Notes under the pieces: model-generated
Database searches by the model: none
The model's input: the letters and a program-made list of their open reading frames with translations, nothing else
Told to the model about the DNA's origin: nothing
Position numbers and translations under genes: made by a program
Assembly (NCBI GenBank): GCA_028023455.1
Contig: JAQFVV010012987.1
Coordinates: 281,772 to 345,771 of the forward strand
Direction of reading: 5' to 3'
Length of the DNA stretch: 64,000 nucleotides
From: Epiperipatus broadwayi
Lineage: Eukaryota > Onychophora > Udeonychophora > Euonychophora > Peripatidae
Part shown: piece by piece, positions 11,373 through 22,848 of the stretch
How the letters are laid out: each line of letters opens with the position of its first letter
Position numbering within the stretch: position 1 is the first letter of the stretch

Positions 11373-11407
11373 CTTTTATATCTGTCCAAAATACATGTTT
11401 TCATTGG
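11373..11407 (-). promoter_or_regulatory. CCAAT and TATA boxes of reversed unit A
   Basis: On the minus strand GACCAATGA (complement of 11403-11407 and flanks) is followed about 25 bases later by ATATAAAAG (11373-11380). TTGGACAG lies between them, a phrase also found near the promoters of units C and D. Confidence 0.4.
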
Positions 11408-12263
11408 TCAATTTCAACAATGCTTGCTTCACAATCCCGGTAATAGAATGCCAGATTAAATTTAAAACTAATAATAACTTATTAAATATTTATTTTTATT
11501 ATGTTATTCAATTCTTAATTAATTTTTACATTTTATTTACACTCAATAAGTACTTCAAAATAACTTTTAAAAATCATATTTTAATATTTATTACCATTTC
11601 TACCTTTATTTTAAACCTAACATTTATTTTCAACACAAAACATAAATCTAATTTCATCTATTATATCTATTTTTAAAACCTAATCTAATATTTATAACAG
11701 ATAACATCATTTTATTTTTAAAAACAGGTGTGAATATTATATGTCACATTTTTTATAAAATTAAATGAGACGCTACTAATTTAAAGGAAACTAAAATAAA
11801 TAATTTAATTTATAAAATATCACATCAATCAATATTATATCACAATTTTAAAAGAATTATTTTAATATTATAAGATCAAAAATACACTTTTCTCCCTACA
11901 TTATTATCTTTAATTAAATAATATAACATAACCATTAAATATAATTATTATTATTAAATAATCTATTTGTTTAATTTTAAAGTATTACTTTTACAATTTA
12001 CCTTACTAATTTATCTATAAGACTTATTAAATCATTATTTATCTGGCCAGTTCTCCCAATCATACAATCTTATAATGACTTTTAGGTAACTACTTTCTTA
12101 CAAATACCAACACAATATTATGCATCAATTATTTTACTTTCCTTAACTAAATTATTCAAAGATCATCAACACATAACATATATCATCCCCTCACTTAACT
12201 TTAAAATTTAAAATTTTCCAATACATTGGTAGAAATAATCCATTCTAACCTAAACAAAAGGGT

Positions 12264-12281
12264 ACTATATATATATATATA
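12264..12281. repeat. Short (TA)n tract
   Basis: Preceded by AAAAGGGTAC, which resembles the GGTACA end of an LTR-like unit on the plus strand with one base lost. It separates unit A from the fold-back that follows. Confidence 0.8.
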
Positions 12282-12288
12282 TAAAGAA

Positions 12289-13100
12289 GTCACAAATTGT
12301 GCAACTTGCCTTTAAACTTGTGCTAAAATTTTCACTAGATGGAGCTTACCACTAGCTCCAAATAAGCTTTAATATTAAGTGCCAACAGAGAAAGAATTCA
12401 AAATCTCTATTATACTAGCCTCATCTCCAGGTAATTGATTTCAAGCTTAATGGCTCACCTCAGTGAAGAATTAGGATTTCAGAAACTAGATCTAAAACTC
12501 CAAATCAGAACACTTATTTAATACATTACTATCAGTTTGAAAACTTGAATTTTTCAAAAATGTAAATTTCTTCAAATCTAGCTTTACAAACCAGATAGCT
12601 ATATTGGTCTGAACTCAGTTCAGTTTCACGATATATTAATAGCTAAAGCAATATTACATCACAAAAGCCTTCAAGGGTACAATTGTGCAACTTGCCTTTT
12701 AGCTTATGCTTAATAATAAGGGTTTAAAGGCAAGTTGCACAATTTGTGACTTGTTTTATTAATTAATATAAGTGTACCCTTGAAGGATTTTGTAATATAA
12801 TATTGCTTTATCTATTAATATGTGGTGAAACTGAACTGAGTTCAGACCCATATAGCTATCTGGTTTGTAAAGCTAGATTTGAAAAAAATTACATTTCTGA
12901 AAAAATTCAAGTTTTCAAACTGATAGTAACGTATTAAATAAGTGCTCTGAGTTGGAGTTTTAAATATAGTCTCTGAAATCCTAACTCTTCACTGAGGTGA
13001 GCCATTAAGCTTGTAACCTGTTTGGTCTGGAGATGAGGATATTATGATAGAGATTTTGAATTATTTCACTGCTGGAAATAGTGGTTAGCTCCATCTAGTG
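12289..13100. mobile_element. Large nested fold-back element, family member 1
   Basis: Outer arms 12334-12680 and 12774-13100 are inverted copies at clearly less than full identity. They start CACTAGATGGAGCT and end with its complement. A motif at 12289-12317 (29 bp) is repeated directly, partly, at 12679-12703 and as a perfect inverted copy at 12721-12749, giving a hairpin inside a hairpin. Related sequence occurs as a single arm at 22445-22735 and in a diverged fold-back at 57195-57535, so this is a dispersed family. It has no coding capacity. Confidence 0.8.
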
Positions 13101-13117
13101 AACATATATATATGTTA

Positions 13118-13580
13118 TATTATTATTATTATTATTATTTGCAGGATATTCCATGTAGTGAAATAGCTAAATGTTGATGTTTCAGTACAATATCAAGTAT
13201 CTTTCTCAGAGCATCCTCTTTCTCAAATCATAAGAAAGCATGTGAGATTTAAAATTGTTTTTATCATTTTCTTTCTCCACATATTTAAATTCTATTTGTT
13301 GAGAAGTTTTAAATTTTATTTTCTCTTCCAATCTTCCTTAATTCAAAGGTGTGAATTAAAGAAGATTAACAACATTTAAAAGAAGCTATTGGAAGAGAAA
13401 ATAAAATTTCTCAACCAATAGAATTTAAATATGAGAAGAAAGAAAATGATTTTAAATATCACACACATTCTTATGATTTGAGAAAGAGGATGCTCTGAGG
13501 AAGGTATTTGATATTGTACTGAAATGTCAGTATTTATCTATTTCACTACATGGAATATCTCACAAATAATAATAATATTA
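13118..13580. mobile_element. Fold-back element with ATT/AAT-repeat ends
   Basis: Inverted arms of about 190-200 bases (from 13144 and to 13558) meet around 13340-13390. GGATATTCCATGTAGTGAAA at the left matches TTTCACTACATGGAATATC at the right. A smaller hairpin, AATTCAAAGGTGTGAATT, sits at the centre. The ends carry (ATT)n and (AAT)n. It directly follows the previous fold-back, separated by a short TATATA stretch. No second copy is seen. Confidence 0.8.
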
Positions 13581-14748
13581 CATCTTTTATCTGTGAAAAT
13601 ATTAGAATTAACATATATATAATTGTACCAATGATTTCACTTGAGTATTAAATACCATACACCTTTTCAAATATTATATATTTTTATATGTCAGTATAAA
13701 ACTCCGATGTTATTGTTATATTACATTCACCTGCCTTTTTCATGACCTGACTTCAAATATCATAAATGAAATTTTACACAATTTTCAGAATTCGTTTAGA
13801 TTTAAGATTTCTGTATACATGACAGATAGACAACACATTTAAACCATTCCATACTTGTTAGTTAATGAACAATTACTTATTCTTACTTTGAAAATAATAA
13901 GAAAGTAGAAAAATGCCTAAAATTATCACCAACCGTCCAGGGGTAATTTTAGGGATTTTTATATTCTTTTCCATGGTTTTATATTTGGAAAGTATATCAT
14001 TTAGTTATAAAGATAATCTAAAGTATTAAAAATATTGGCCACTGTTTATTAAATTACAATGCAATGTATTATCATTATAAGTATTGTTATACTATATAAA
14101 TGTATGTGTAAGTTAATGAAATACATTTTGTTTCATCAATAATGTGATTTATAATCTGTTCACATAAATTTTAATATTTTCATTTATCATTTTCGTTTCA
14201 TAATAAAAAAAAAATTTTTTTTAGTTTCTGAAGTATCTTTCTTTTAATTGTCAAAGAAAAGGGAAACTGCTTGTATAAGATGATATGCACTGACAATCAC
14301 TAATAAAGAAATTAATCTTCAATCTTATATAATGGATGGCATTTTGGCATTTCTGAAGTCGTGAAAGATAAAATACATGACAACTGATAAACTCTAAAAC
14401 AAAAAATAATACAATATTATCATCCATATTTTTTTTTAAAAAAAGATAAAACAGCTTTATTGTGATTTATTAAATCATAGATGGATTTATTTGAGATAAA
14501 ATAAAACATTGCTTTCAAATTTTAATATTCTTTATATTTTTAATTTTATAATTTTGATTCTCTAATGTATATTGTTTAATGTCATAAATTAATACATACA
14601 TTTTATTTGCATCATAATTTTTTTTTTACCATTATACTGTTTATTAGTTTAATGGTCTATCAAAAAATTAAGAAATGGAAACTCATTCATAAGAGAATGA
14701 CTTTTGAGAATGATATTTATTGATATTATTAATGTTCTATTTAAACAG
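13581..14748. other. Anonymous AT-rich DNA
   Basis: No open frame, RNA gene or repeat that I can support. TGTACCAATG at 13624, next to a TA stretch, resembles an LTR-like border, but no partner end was found. Confidence 0.5.
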
Positions 14749-14882
14749 TGTTGTTACTTTGTCAACCATTTGTGGTCAAGAGGTCAGCAATAGCTGCTTT
14801 ACAAGCATTTGTCCTGGGTTAGCGGGGTTCGCTTCCTGGCTGATGCTATGACACATGAGAAATAAAAATGTTGTCACTTTGT
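14749..14882 (+). mobile_element. tRNA-derived SINE with target-site duplication
   Basis: A 106-base body holds an A box matching the consensus exactly (TGGTCAAGAGG, 14772-14782) and a B box GGTTCGCTTCC (14826-14836) at tRNA-like spacing. This is the internal RNA polymerase III promoter. The 3' end is A-rich (GAAATAAAAA). It is bounded by 14-base direct repeats, TGTTGTTACTTTGT at 14749-14762 and the same with one change at 14869-14882, the mark of LINE-driven insertion. The source tRNA is not clear. It could be moved by the RTE or another LINE. Confidence 0.75.
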
Positions 14883-15423
14883 ATTAAGACTAATGATATA
14901 GGATAATTGTTTTGGACATCTAAAAATGTGAAAGAATCTGTCAAAAAAATTGATTTGCTTTTGAAATGCAAGAACGGGTATAAATGCAATATAATAAATA
15001 TCGTTAAATAAGACTCAATTAATACTCATGAAACAAAATTTAAAGATATAACAATTATCAATAGGCTTCTGAATTTCATATGTTTTTAAACAATTGTGAA
15101 AGAAAGAAATTGATATCATAGATCTAATTAAAAACATAAAGTTGGATATTTTTTTAAAATCTAATAAAAAAACATGGATATATATTTGTAAATTACATCA
15201 CTCATCCATTATGTTTAAATAAGTATTTTTTTTATTATTTAGCATATTTATCAAGAATATATTCCTATCACACATGGAATATAACCTTATGAATATTCTA
15301 TTAAACAAAATGCCATATTGCATACTTTTATTTTTACAATTAAACTTTTTTCTATATATTATATTAATATTTTCATTTTAATGAAATCTATTTAGTTTTT
15401 AAATCTTTATGTAAAAGAAAAAT
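14883..15423. other. Anonymous AT-rich DNA
   Basis: No gene or clear repeat seen. Confidence 0.5.
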
Positions 15424-15589
15424 GGTTGTTTTCTCTTAGCATGTTGAAACTGCTTGATGGCATAATTTCTATGCAAATGCACAGAAATATGCTGTTTAAG
15501 TGGTCATGCCACTATATAACATTCTATTCCAATGGTTAAGCATAGAAATAGTCCATTTACTTGTCTGCTGCACCTATTTCTATGCTACA

Positions 15590-15905
15590 GCACAGAAGTA
15601 GGACATTTATTCTGCCGCAGAGGACACCACCACTTATGGTGAACTTTGTGTTATGCAATTTATATGAACTAATCCCATTTTAAATTTAGCTATTGCATCT
15701 ATTTCTATGCTACAGCACAGAAATAGGACATATTATTCTGCCAGCAGTTTATATGAACAATCCCATTATTAACATTTATGAAAACAGGTATTATACAGCA
15801 TAGAAGTAGGATGTTTATTCTGCCACAGCAGCAGCTGCTGCTGCTTACAAAAAACTTTGTGTTATGCAGTTTCTATGAACAATCCCATTTTAAATTTTGC
15901 TATGG
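15590..15905. repeat. Tandem modules of about 85-125 bp, three copies
   Basis: Units begin near 15591, 15715 and 15797. Each has GCAYAGAARTAGGA, then TTATTCTGCC, then (in all three) a TATGAAC..AATCCCATT block. It lies inside the inverted-repeat element. Confidence 0.75.
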
Positions 15906-16163
15906 TATTTTGTGGAGGTGTCTGAAATTGAGACTGTCAAAAGTCTTCAAATTTGCATGCCCAAGTCATTATTTTCCAAATCCAATGATGTAGTATGAGG
16001 TAATAAAAATTGTGGAAACTTTGCCCCACTTCTCTAGACAAGGGTGACACTTTAATCAATTGTCAAAGGAGAGGTGTAAGTATAACTTTTACAAAATCAC
16101 ACTAAATTTCACATTGGCATGAGATAAATCGTGAAACCAATCGAAAATACTGGCTTTATTTTT

Positions 16164-16422
16164 GGCCATGATGTTGTTTTGAATAAATTCTTTCTTTTTA
16201 TTTTTATTAAAATTACAAATTATATTTGCATGTCCATGATGTTGTTTTGGGGAAATTATTTCTTTTTATTCTTGTTAAAATTAACAATTTTATTTGCATG
16301 GCCACAATGTTTTTGTTTTGGAGAAATTATTTATTTTTCTTAATGTTAAAATTTGATTTGTGTCACCATGAAATTGTTTTTATTTGTTTTTATTCTTGTT
16401 AAAATTACAAATTTCATTTTGG
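16164..16422. repeat. 68-bp tandem array, about 3.7 copies
   Basis: Units start at 16164, 16232, 16300 and 16364 with variants of GGCCATGATGTTGTTTTG followed by TTAAAATTACAAATT. It explains the short open frame here (16131-16343), which I do not consider a gene. Confidence 0.8.
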
Positions 16423-16632
16423 AAAAATAAAAATGAACAAAAAAAAAAGGTTTATCCAATTTATTTTTTATTTATTTTAGATAAATTTCATTATTTATGA
16501 TTTTATTGTAAATCAAAAGAAGCAGTATAAAGTTGAAAAAAAAAGAACATTGGCCCAGTAACATTATAATTATGTTTGTTTACATAGAAATTATACCCTC
16601 AAGTGGTTTCAACATGCTAAGAGAAAACAACC

Positions 16633-18350
16633 AAAAAATTAATAGTTAAAACATATGAAAATAAATATCTAAATAAAGTTCATAACTGAAAACAATGGAG
16701 CATGCCATTATTGGACATACTTACTTATTCAAAAAGTTAGAAGAATGAATTAGTTGTCATAAAAGCAATTTTTTTAACCACTTAGAAGAAGCTTCCAGTT
16801 TTCATTATAAATTTTCTAAGAGTGATATTTTTAAAAATAAAATGTTTTCAAAGACAACCCCCTACTACTAATGTAGTTTTTGATTTAATAATGAGTCTTT
16901 TACAAAAATATTCCATTAAAACAATTAACAATTACTGAAATTCTCATTTTTTCTTTTATTCAGGCCCAGATTAAAACAATCTAAAGCATCAGCCAATCAC
17001 AAATCTCCTTTCTAAGCCATCTCCTTTATAACTTTGTCATAACAATAAAAGGTGCTGTCAAGTGGTCAGTAAAAGTTTGTGTAATTGTGACATATTTAGA
17101 TTTTTGTTAAAATGAATGCATTAAAAGTGTAACATCATAGATAAAAAACACTACAAACCATTCTGCTTTAAAACAATGTAGAAAAGTAGTGACCACAGTA
17201 CCACTGTAATGTCTAAATGTAAAACTTTAAGCATAACTACTATGGAACACCAACATTGAGTTAAGTACTAAAAAACCACAACCCTCTGTAATCTTTAACA
17301 TTCAATTCCTTAGGGCTCATTCCACTTGCACACACTTTCAGCTTTGATTCTAAAAATTATAGGGCATTTTTAAAATTCCAATAGTATATTAAAGGTACAT
17401 AAAATTAGAAAATGATAATACCACCCACATCTATGTAGGACTTAAAATTCCTCTAATTTAACAAATTAAATAATATCATTACTTATGACTTTTTGCAAAA
17501 CTTTTTAAGGAATAAATGTACTTCTAAGTTCTATTTATGAACACAGTTTATTTTTTTCCAAAGAAAAGAAAGTTTAATAGAATGCCATAAAGATAATTTA
17601 TTATCAAATCTTTAAAATTATTTTTTCCTAAGATAAAAAAAAATGTTGAAAGATTTGAGTACCTTATCTTTTTCTAACATTCAACCAAAATCTAACATAA
17701 TATATAAAATCATGCTCAGTTACCTAAAAAGAGATACTAAAAGAACATTTAATTTTAAAAAAGTTTAAAAAACAACTCTATAAGCTACATTTACATATTT
17801 TAAACATAACTATAAAATTATTTATAAAATTAAATTTTATTTTCCCCACATTTATTATTTCATAAAATACAACTTGATTATTTTTAATATACATTTAATT
17901 GGGGTAGATCAAGTTTATTATTAAATATAAATAATTATTAATATTTTTCAGAATACTCTATTTTTTGCTACAGATTTTTTTATAAAAATTAAAAACTAAA
18001 TTAAATATAGTTAACATTTCTCTGTGATCTGACTGCATTTCATAAATGTTTTCTTAATAAATTATAAAAATGGATTCTTTAATTCCATATTCTTGTCTTT
18101 CTTTCTATTCTCCAAGATAATTAATTGAGTTTTAAATGATAATATTTCTCTAATAACTTATAACAGTACTGATCTTATTTATTCATATTTTTTATACATT
18201 ATATAACAACTTTTAATAATTTCTATAACCTTTCTTAATACTCTTATTTAAACATTAGTTTTCAGATTGATTAATGTAAAGTATGGAAAGACTACATGGA
18301 ATTTTAAAAAAGGAGAACATATTTTTGCTGTTGCAAGTAATCTGACAATC
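16633..18350. other. Anonymous AT-rich DNA
   Basis: Homopolymer-rich; no frame, RNA gene or convincing repeat. Confidence 0.5.
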
Positions 18351-18351
18351 A

Positions 18352-18467
18352 TTTATTCTTATGTTAAATTAAAAATATATATTAATTTTACTAAAACACA
18401 ATTGATGTTTTATTCTTGTGTTAAATTAAAAATATATTATATTAATTTTACTAAAACACAAATTATG
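18352..18467. repeat. Tandem duplication, unit about 58 bp
   Basis: Two near-identical units each contain TTATTCTTRTGTTAAATTAA and TTAATTTTACTAAAACACAA. The small frame covering them is a by-product. Confidence 0.8.
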
Positions 18468-19537
18468 TTTAAAATCTCCTAAATGATCAACGATTATTAA
18501 GAAAGACTATAGAAATTAAATAAAATCAATTAATTTGGAAAAAGTTTTTGGAGGAAAAATAATTATAATTTGTCAACAAATGACACTTAAGAGTAGAGAG
18601 TAATATAACAATAAAATATTAAAACAAGAGACATTTTATAATTTTAGAAAATCTCTGAAGAAGGTCTTTTGTAATCACACAAAAACATTAGTGCCTTTTA
18701 AATTTATTTTTATATAAATCATTTTATCTGATAACCAATAAGAAATTTATTTTTTTGTCAGAATCACAAGATTCAGCAAGGAAATAAAACGAACTCACAT
18801 TTTTATCAAGCAGTTGTTAAGTCTAATCAAGATAGCTTTACTCCATACATAGGCTTTCACACCTAAACATCATAAGCAATCATTTTTATTCCTGAAAATA
18901 TTCAAATTAACTTGCACACACACATATATGTTTGTATTGAATGAACCATTCTTCATAAAATCAGTTTGATGTAATATTAAAATTATTTACAAAGAATTAT
19001 TAAATTAAATACAAAAGAACTGTTTGATGGTTCAAGGAGCTGCTATATAAATTTAATGAATTGAGGTTGACAAACTATTAAAATATATAAAGGGAATTTT
19101 AATTACCATTTGAGTGATATAACCCTACTTTAAATCTTAAAGTGTATAGTATCAAGTCACGTATTAATTATAAGTATAATAATAGACTATGTCAGAAATT
19201 ATGAAGATATTTTTTCAAAAATATAAAAGGAAATTGAAGGCCTAGTGAACAGTTGCTATTTCTTACAAAAAAAAAATATGAATTGTTTTGAAGATACCAT
19301 TAAAATACAGTTGATGATTTAATGCTTTTTCATTTGTAATGATCAGATATGGAATAGATTGCAAGAGATAAATCAATCATATGGTTCCACCATTTGTAAT
19401 TGTATAAATGTAGAATGGAAATGCAAAATCAACATTCTCAAAACAAAAATAATCATCACCAAATAGGAAATGAGCAAAAATTCAACATATCAATCTTATA
19501 TAAGTAATATTAAGTGATAAATTTATTATCATCATCT

Positions 19538-19593
<56 letters not shown>

Positions 19594-20919
19594 CAGGAAT
19601 TTTTTATAACTCAATTTAAAAAAAAAAGTATACTATAAAATCTAAGGCTAATAATCATCTTACTAGTGCTAAACTTAGGGCATATTATAAAAGGAATTAT
19701 TGATACTTCTATACACATATACTTAAGTGCTAAAATTAAAATATATAATTTCATATTAAAAATGACGGGAGCATTATATAAAAGCTGATCATCATCAATG
19801 CTCTATGACATAAGGTGCCGTGAGAATACTGGTCATCAATAAAGTAATTATTGAATTTATAAAGATAAATTGACAAATAATTACACATATATGTACAATC
19901 TATTCTAGTATTAAATAACTTCACTGAAATAACTTAAAATAATGATCAATTCAGTTGTTAATCAGAAATAATAATAATAAAAAAAAGTCTGATATACTCT
20001 CTAATACAAATACATGATTATGATTTGAAAATATTTCAGTAGAATGAAAACAGCATATAATTTACAGATATATAAATTTACAGGACTCACATATATATAA
20101 GTAGACATAAATTCCTGATTGACAATATATAAGATTCCACTATTAATAAGCTAAAAAATATTATTCTATTTAATACATAAGTACTGAATTATTTTAGATG
20201 TGAGCTATGAACACAAACTGTGCATATTATATAAAAATAGTTTAAATATTAATAAGCTACTATTATTCTCTATTAATAATATAAAATGATTAACTGGTAA
20301 ACATATGTGTAGTCAGTGCACATAGACATGAGTATTCTAATATAAAAATAAAATAATTCCAATTATGAAATCTTAATTTGCATTTAAAATCACTTTTAGC
20401 AATATCTTGTTTACTTAAAAATCTGGAGTTTCATCTATCATTAAAAACACATTGGTTAACCCATAATATTTTTTTTTAAATCTAAAAACAAATCTTTTCT
20501 AAATAGCACAATTGAATTATAAAAAGACACTTTTAAAGTTTTCATTCTCTAGAATATTTTTTAACTAGCAGGATAATTTATTCACTTGACGCTCAAAATT
20601 TTATTAATAAAGCAAATCATATATTTAAAAAAATAGACTTTTATTACCAGAAAATTAATATATAAAAGAAAATATCAATATATATTTAATTTACTAGTCA
20701 ATTTCTTCCATATGTGTTTCACACCTTCATTTGTGAAGTATATATTATGCATAGGTAATATATATTTGATTGACTGTATCTTTTTTCATTTGTCCTTTCC
20801 ATGCTATATAAAGCAGTGAATATAGCACCGAAATTTTAAGATCAGCAGGATGACTTGCACTGGCCTAATTTCTTTTCTGTACTCAATACATTGGTAAAAT
20901 ATATTTAATGTATGTCCAG

Positions 20920-20920
<1 letters not shown>
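18468..20920. other. Anonymous AT-rich DNA with one long (TA)n
   Basis: Nothing gene-like. It contains (TA)n at 19541-19591. A TATA-like stretch near 20805 (GCTATATAAAGCAG) has no other support. Confidence 0.5.
19541..19591. repeat. (TA)n microsatellite, about 50 bp
   Basis: Uninterrupted alternating AT. Confidence 0.95.

Positions 20921-20949
<29 letters not shown>
20921..20949. repeat. (TA)n tract bordering a hairpin
   Basis: Alternating AT ending eight bases before the hairpin at 20957. Confidence 0.9.
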
Positions 20950-20952
<3 letters not shown>

Positions 20953-20956
20953 TTAC

Positions 20957-21105
20957 CCCACCTGGTTAAGAAATCCAGTACTGCCCTCTGTGAACTAATA
21001 TATAAAATACATTAGTGTTCGTTGATCATTTTGAAATACGAACTCTAATGTATTTTATATATTAGTTCACAGAGAGCAGTTCTGGATTTTTTAACCATGT
21101 GGGGG
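20957..21105. repeat. Hairpin with arms of about 70 bp
   Basis: CTCTGTGAACTAATATATAA at the left pairs with its complement at the right; the outer ends are CCACCTGGTTAAGAAATCCA and a close complement. The arms are about 90 per cent matched by eye with a loop of about 10 bases. It lies between TA-rich tracts. Confidence 0.8.
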
Positions 21106-21183
21106 TGATTTAATGCTTAATATTTGTATATATTTATTTCAGTATAGCATTATGCACTGGGATTATTATATATATATATATAT

Positions 21184-21290
21184 GCAAATTTATAAATAAA
21201 TATTTAAAAATACAGTATTTAAAAGCTTATAAAAAATATATGTATAAGCTTTTAAATACTGTATTTTTAAATATTTATTTATAAATTTGC
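21184..21290. repeat. Perfect palindrome, 47-bp arms, 13-base loop
   Basis: Left arm 21184-21230 and right arm 21244-21290 are exact reverse complements, starting GCAAATTTATAAATAAATA. It is preceded directly by (TA)n at 21166-21183. Confidence 0.9.
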
Positions 21291-21422
21291 CTATATTATT
21301 TTGAAGAAATACAGACATCGATTTATAATATTATATATATATAGCACTATAATCTCAAGACTAGTAGACTGGTTTCTTATTGTCAGATCCATAATGAAGT
21401 ATGCTGGCCTATTGTTGTGTTT

Positions 21423-21536
21423 GAGTTAGCAGGTTTTCATGGACTGCCACCAGGTAAGCAGTCCACTTTCCATATATTGCGCTGTGAATCATAGAAAACC
21501 CACATCCTCTACTCTCTGAAATTGCAAACTCAACCA
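21423..21536. repeat. Imperfect nested hairpins in a less AT-rich patch
   Basis: GTTTGAGTT at the left faces AACTCAAC at the right. Inside is a perfect small hairpin, TGGACTGC / GCAGTCCA. It may be a remnant of a structured repeat; I do not recognise it as an RNA gene. Confidence 0.4.
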
Positions 21537-21539
21537 ACA

Positions 21540-22335
21540 TTGACACTGGAAAATGTTATTTTAAAGCTGTTTTTTTATACACACTATTTCTGATTGCTCT
21601 GTCTCCAATCTAAGAATTAATTTCTAATTTGAATCTATTATTTATAATATAGAGTGGAATTTCAAAGCAAGAAATTGCAGTAACATATTTTCCATCTTGA
21701 TTAATAAAAAGATAATTTAATTACATCATTCTGTTTTTGTTAATTTACATTCATTAGTTACATTTTTTCTTAATGTTCTATTTTAAACAAATCATAGGAT
21801 TTATTATAATCAAGCTACATTTTTAAAAAAAATGATTTATTCAAAAATATTTTTCTTCTTTTGACAAATTAAAATATTTTACATTTTTGTTAAAATCAGA
21901 AAAGTCTAATTAATCAATTTAATAAAAATATTTGCATTCAATATACCTCTTTTTTTATACGTTTTAAATAATTTACATAAGTTTTAAAATATTAAAATTA
22001 TTATTCAAACCATTCTAGACTACTTTAAATAATTATATGTAGTAAATTTTGTCTGACATTATTTTTTTTCAAGCATTGGATATGCATGTACACGCTAAAC
22101 TATGTTATGTGCCATGAATCCATTTATATATGTTAATATTTTAAATGAGATTTCTTCTTACAATATATAGTTAAAATTCATGAATGATATAATCAGAAAA
22201 AACACCAATTATAATCAGGCACTACCAATTGAAATAACATCATCTAGAAATAGTATTTGTTTGAGAAATTTTAAAGCAAAATTATATCTCCTTTTACTTT
22301 AATATTTTCGACTATGTGAGGTTAAGGCAAAACAA

Positions 22336-22340
<5 letters not shown>
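21540..22340. other. Anonymous AT-rich DNA
   Basis: Nothing supportable. Confidence 0.5.

Positions 22341-22391
<51 letters not shown>
22341..22391. repeat. (TA)n microsatellite
   Basis: About 51 bases of alternating AT just before the fold-back relative at 22445. Confidence 0.95.
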
Positions 22392-22393
<2 letters not shown>

Positions 22394-22444
22394 ACTATTT
22401 ATAGTCTCTGCCAAAAGTCATGCAATTTTTTATATTGCTATGAC

Positions 22445-22735
22445 TACTAATATATGGTATGGCTGAAGATCTATCAGCCCCATATAGCTATTTGAGTTGG
22501 ATAGCTGGGTTTGAAGACATGTAGATGTTTGAAAATTTCAGATTTTCCACTCAATAGATAACTTTTAGCTAAGTGCTTAGCTTTGGGTTGGTATTTTTAG
22601 ATCTAGTGTCTGAACCTATCCTGACACCTCTCTGAGGAGTGTCAAAGCATGAAACCATGGTCAGGGGTTTGGGGACGGGTTCCTGACAGAGATATTTTAA
22701 GTGCTGGCTCTGGCTAAGCATTTATCATAAAGCTT
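22445..22735. mobile_element. Single-arm relative of the 12.3-13.1 kb fold-back
   Basis: Aligns along its length with the right arm at 12774-13100: CCCATATAGCTATYTG, AGCTRGRTTTGAA, TAGATCTAGTGTCTGAA and TCTGAGGAG occur in the same order. The second arm is absent here. It lies between (TA)n tracts at 22341 and 22763. It could be a solo form, a deletion product or the ancestral unit. Confidence 0.7.
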
Positions 22736-22759
22736 GTGGAGGAATTGGCAATCCTCACT

Positions 22760-22762
<3 letters not shown>

Positions 22763-22845
<83 letters not shown>
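22763..22845. repeat. (TA)n microsatellite, about 83 bp, at the RTE 3' end
   Basis: Uninterrupted alternating AT. It gives rise to the meaningless YI/IY repeats in frames on both strands. Confidence 0.95.

Positions 22846-22848
<3 letters not shown>

Larger units (their letters stand above)
7611..12187 (-). mobile_element. LTR-like unit A, reversed, over 3.8 kb
   Basis: The left edge TGTACCC is the complement of a GGGTACA end next to (TA)n. On the minus strand a CCAAT box (11403) and TATA box (11373) precede a long non-coding stretch with AATAAA at 8540. The first kilobase aligns by eye with 59833-60780: shared phrases include ATGAGACTRTGAAG, CTCAATGGCA, CATATGGTATCTT and a (G)TCGACAC block before the poly(A) signal. 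Weaker matches reach about 10130 / 61960. The right edge is uncertain: ATCATCCCCTCAC near 12186 would read on the minus strand as a purine tract followed by TGATATATG, like the start of unit E. No reading frame is present. Confidence 0.45.
15424..16632. mobile_element. Non-autonomous DNA element with terminal inverted repeats and two internal tandem arrays
   Basis: The 27 bases at each end (15424-15450 and 16606-16632) are perfect inverted repeats starting GGTTGTTTTCTCTTAGC, and similarity extends to about 53 bases. Inside are a threefold array of modules around CACAGAARTAGGACATTTA and TATGAACAATCCCATT (about 15590-15905), and a 68-bp tandem array (16164-16422). No transposase is present. The terminal sequence does not let me assign a superfamily. 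A target-site duplication is unclear because both flanks are A-rich. Confidence 0.75.

Noticed and set aside
11395-11676. 93-codon plus-strand frame rich in Phe, Ile and Asn
   Set aside because: Composition is that of AT-rich DNA; it lies in the U3-like part of unit A and has no motif.
15778-16343. Two frames of about 70 codons
   Set aside because: They fall in tandem arrays of the inverted-repeat element and change between repeat units.
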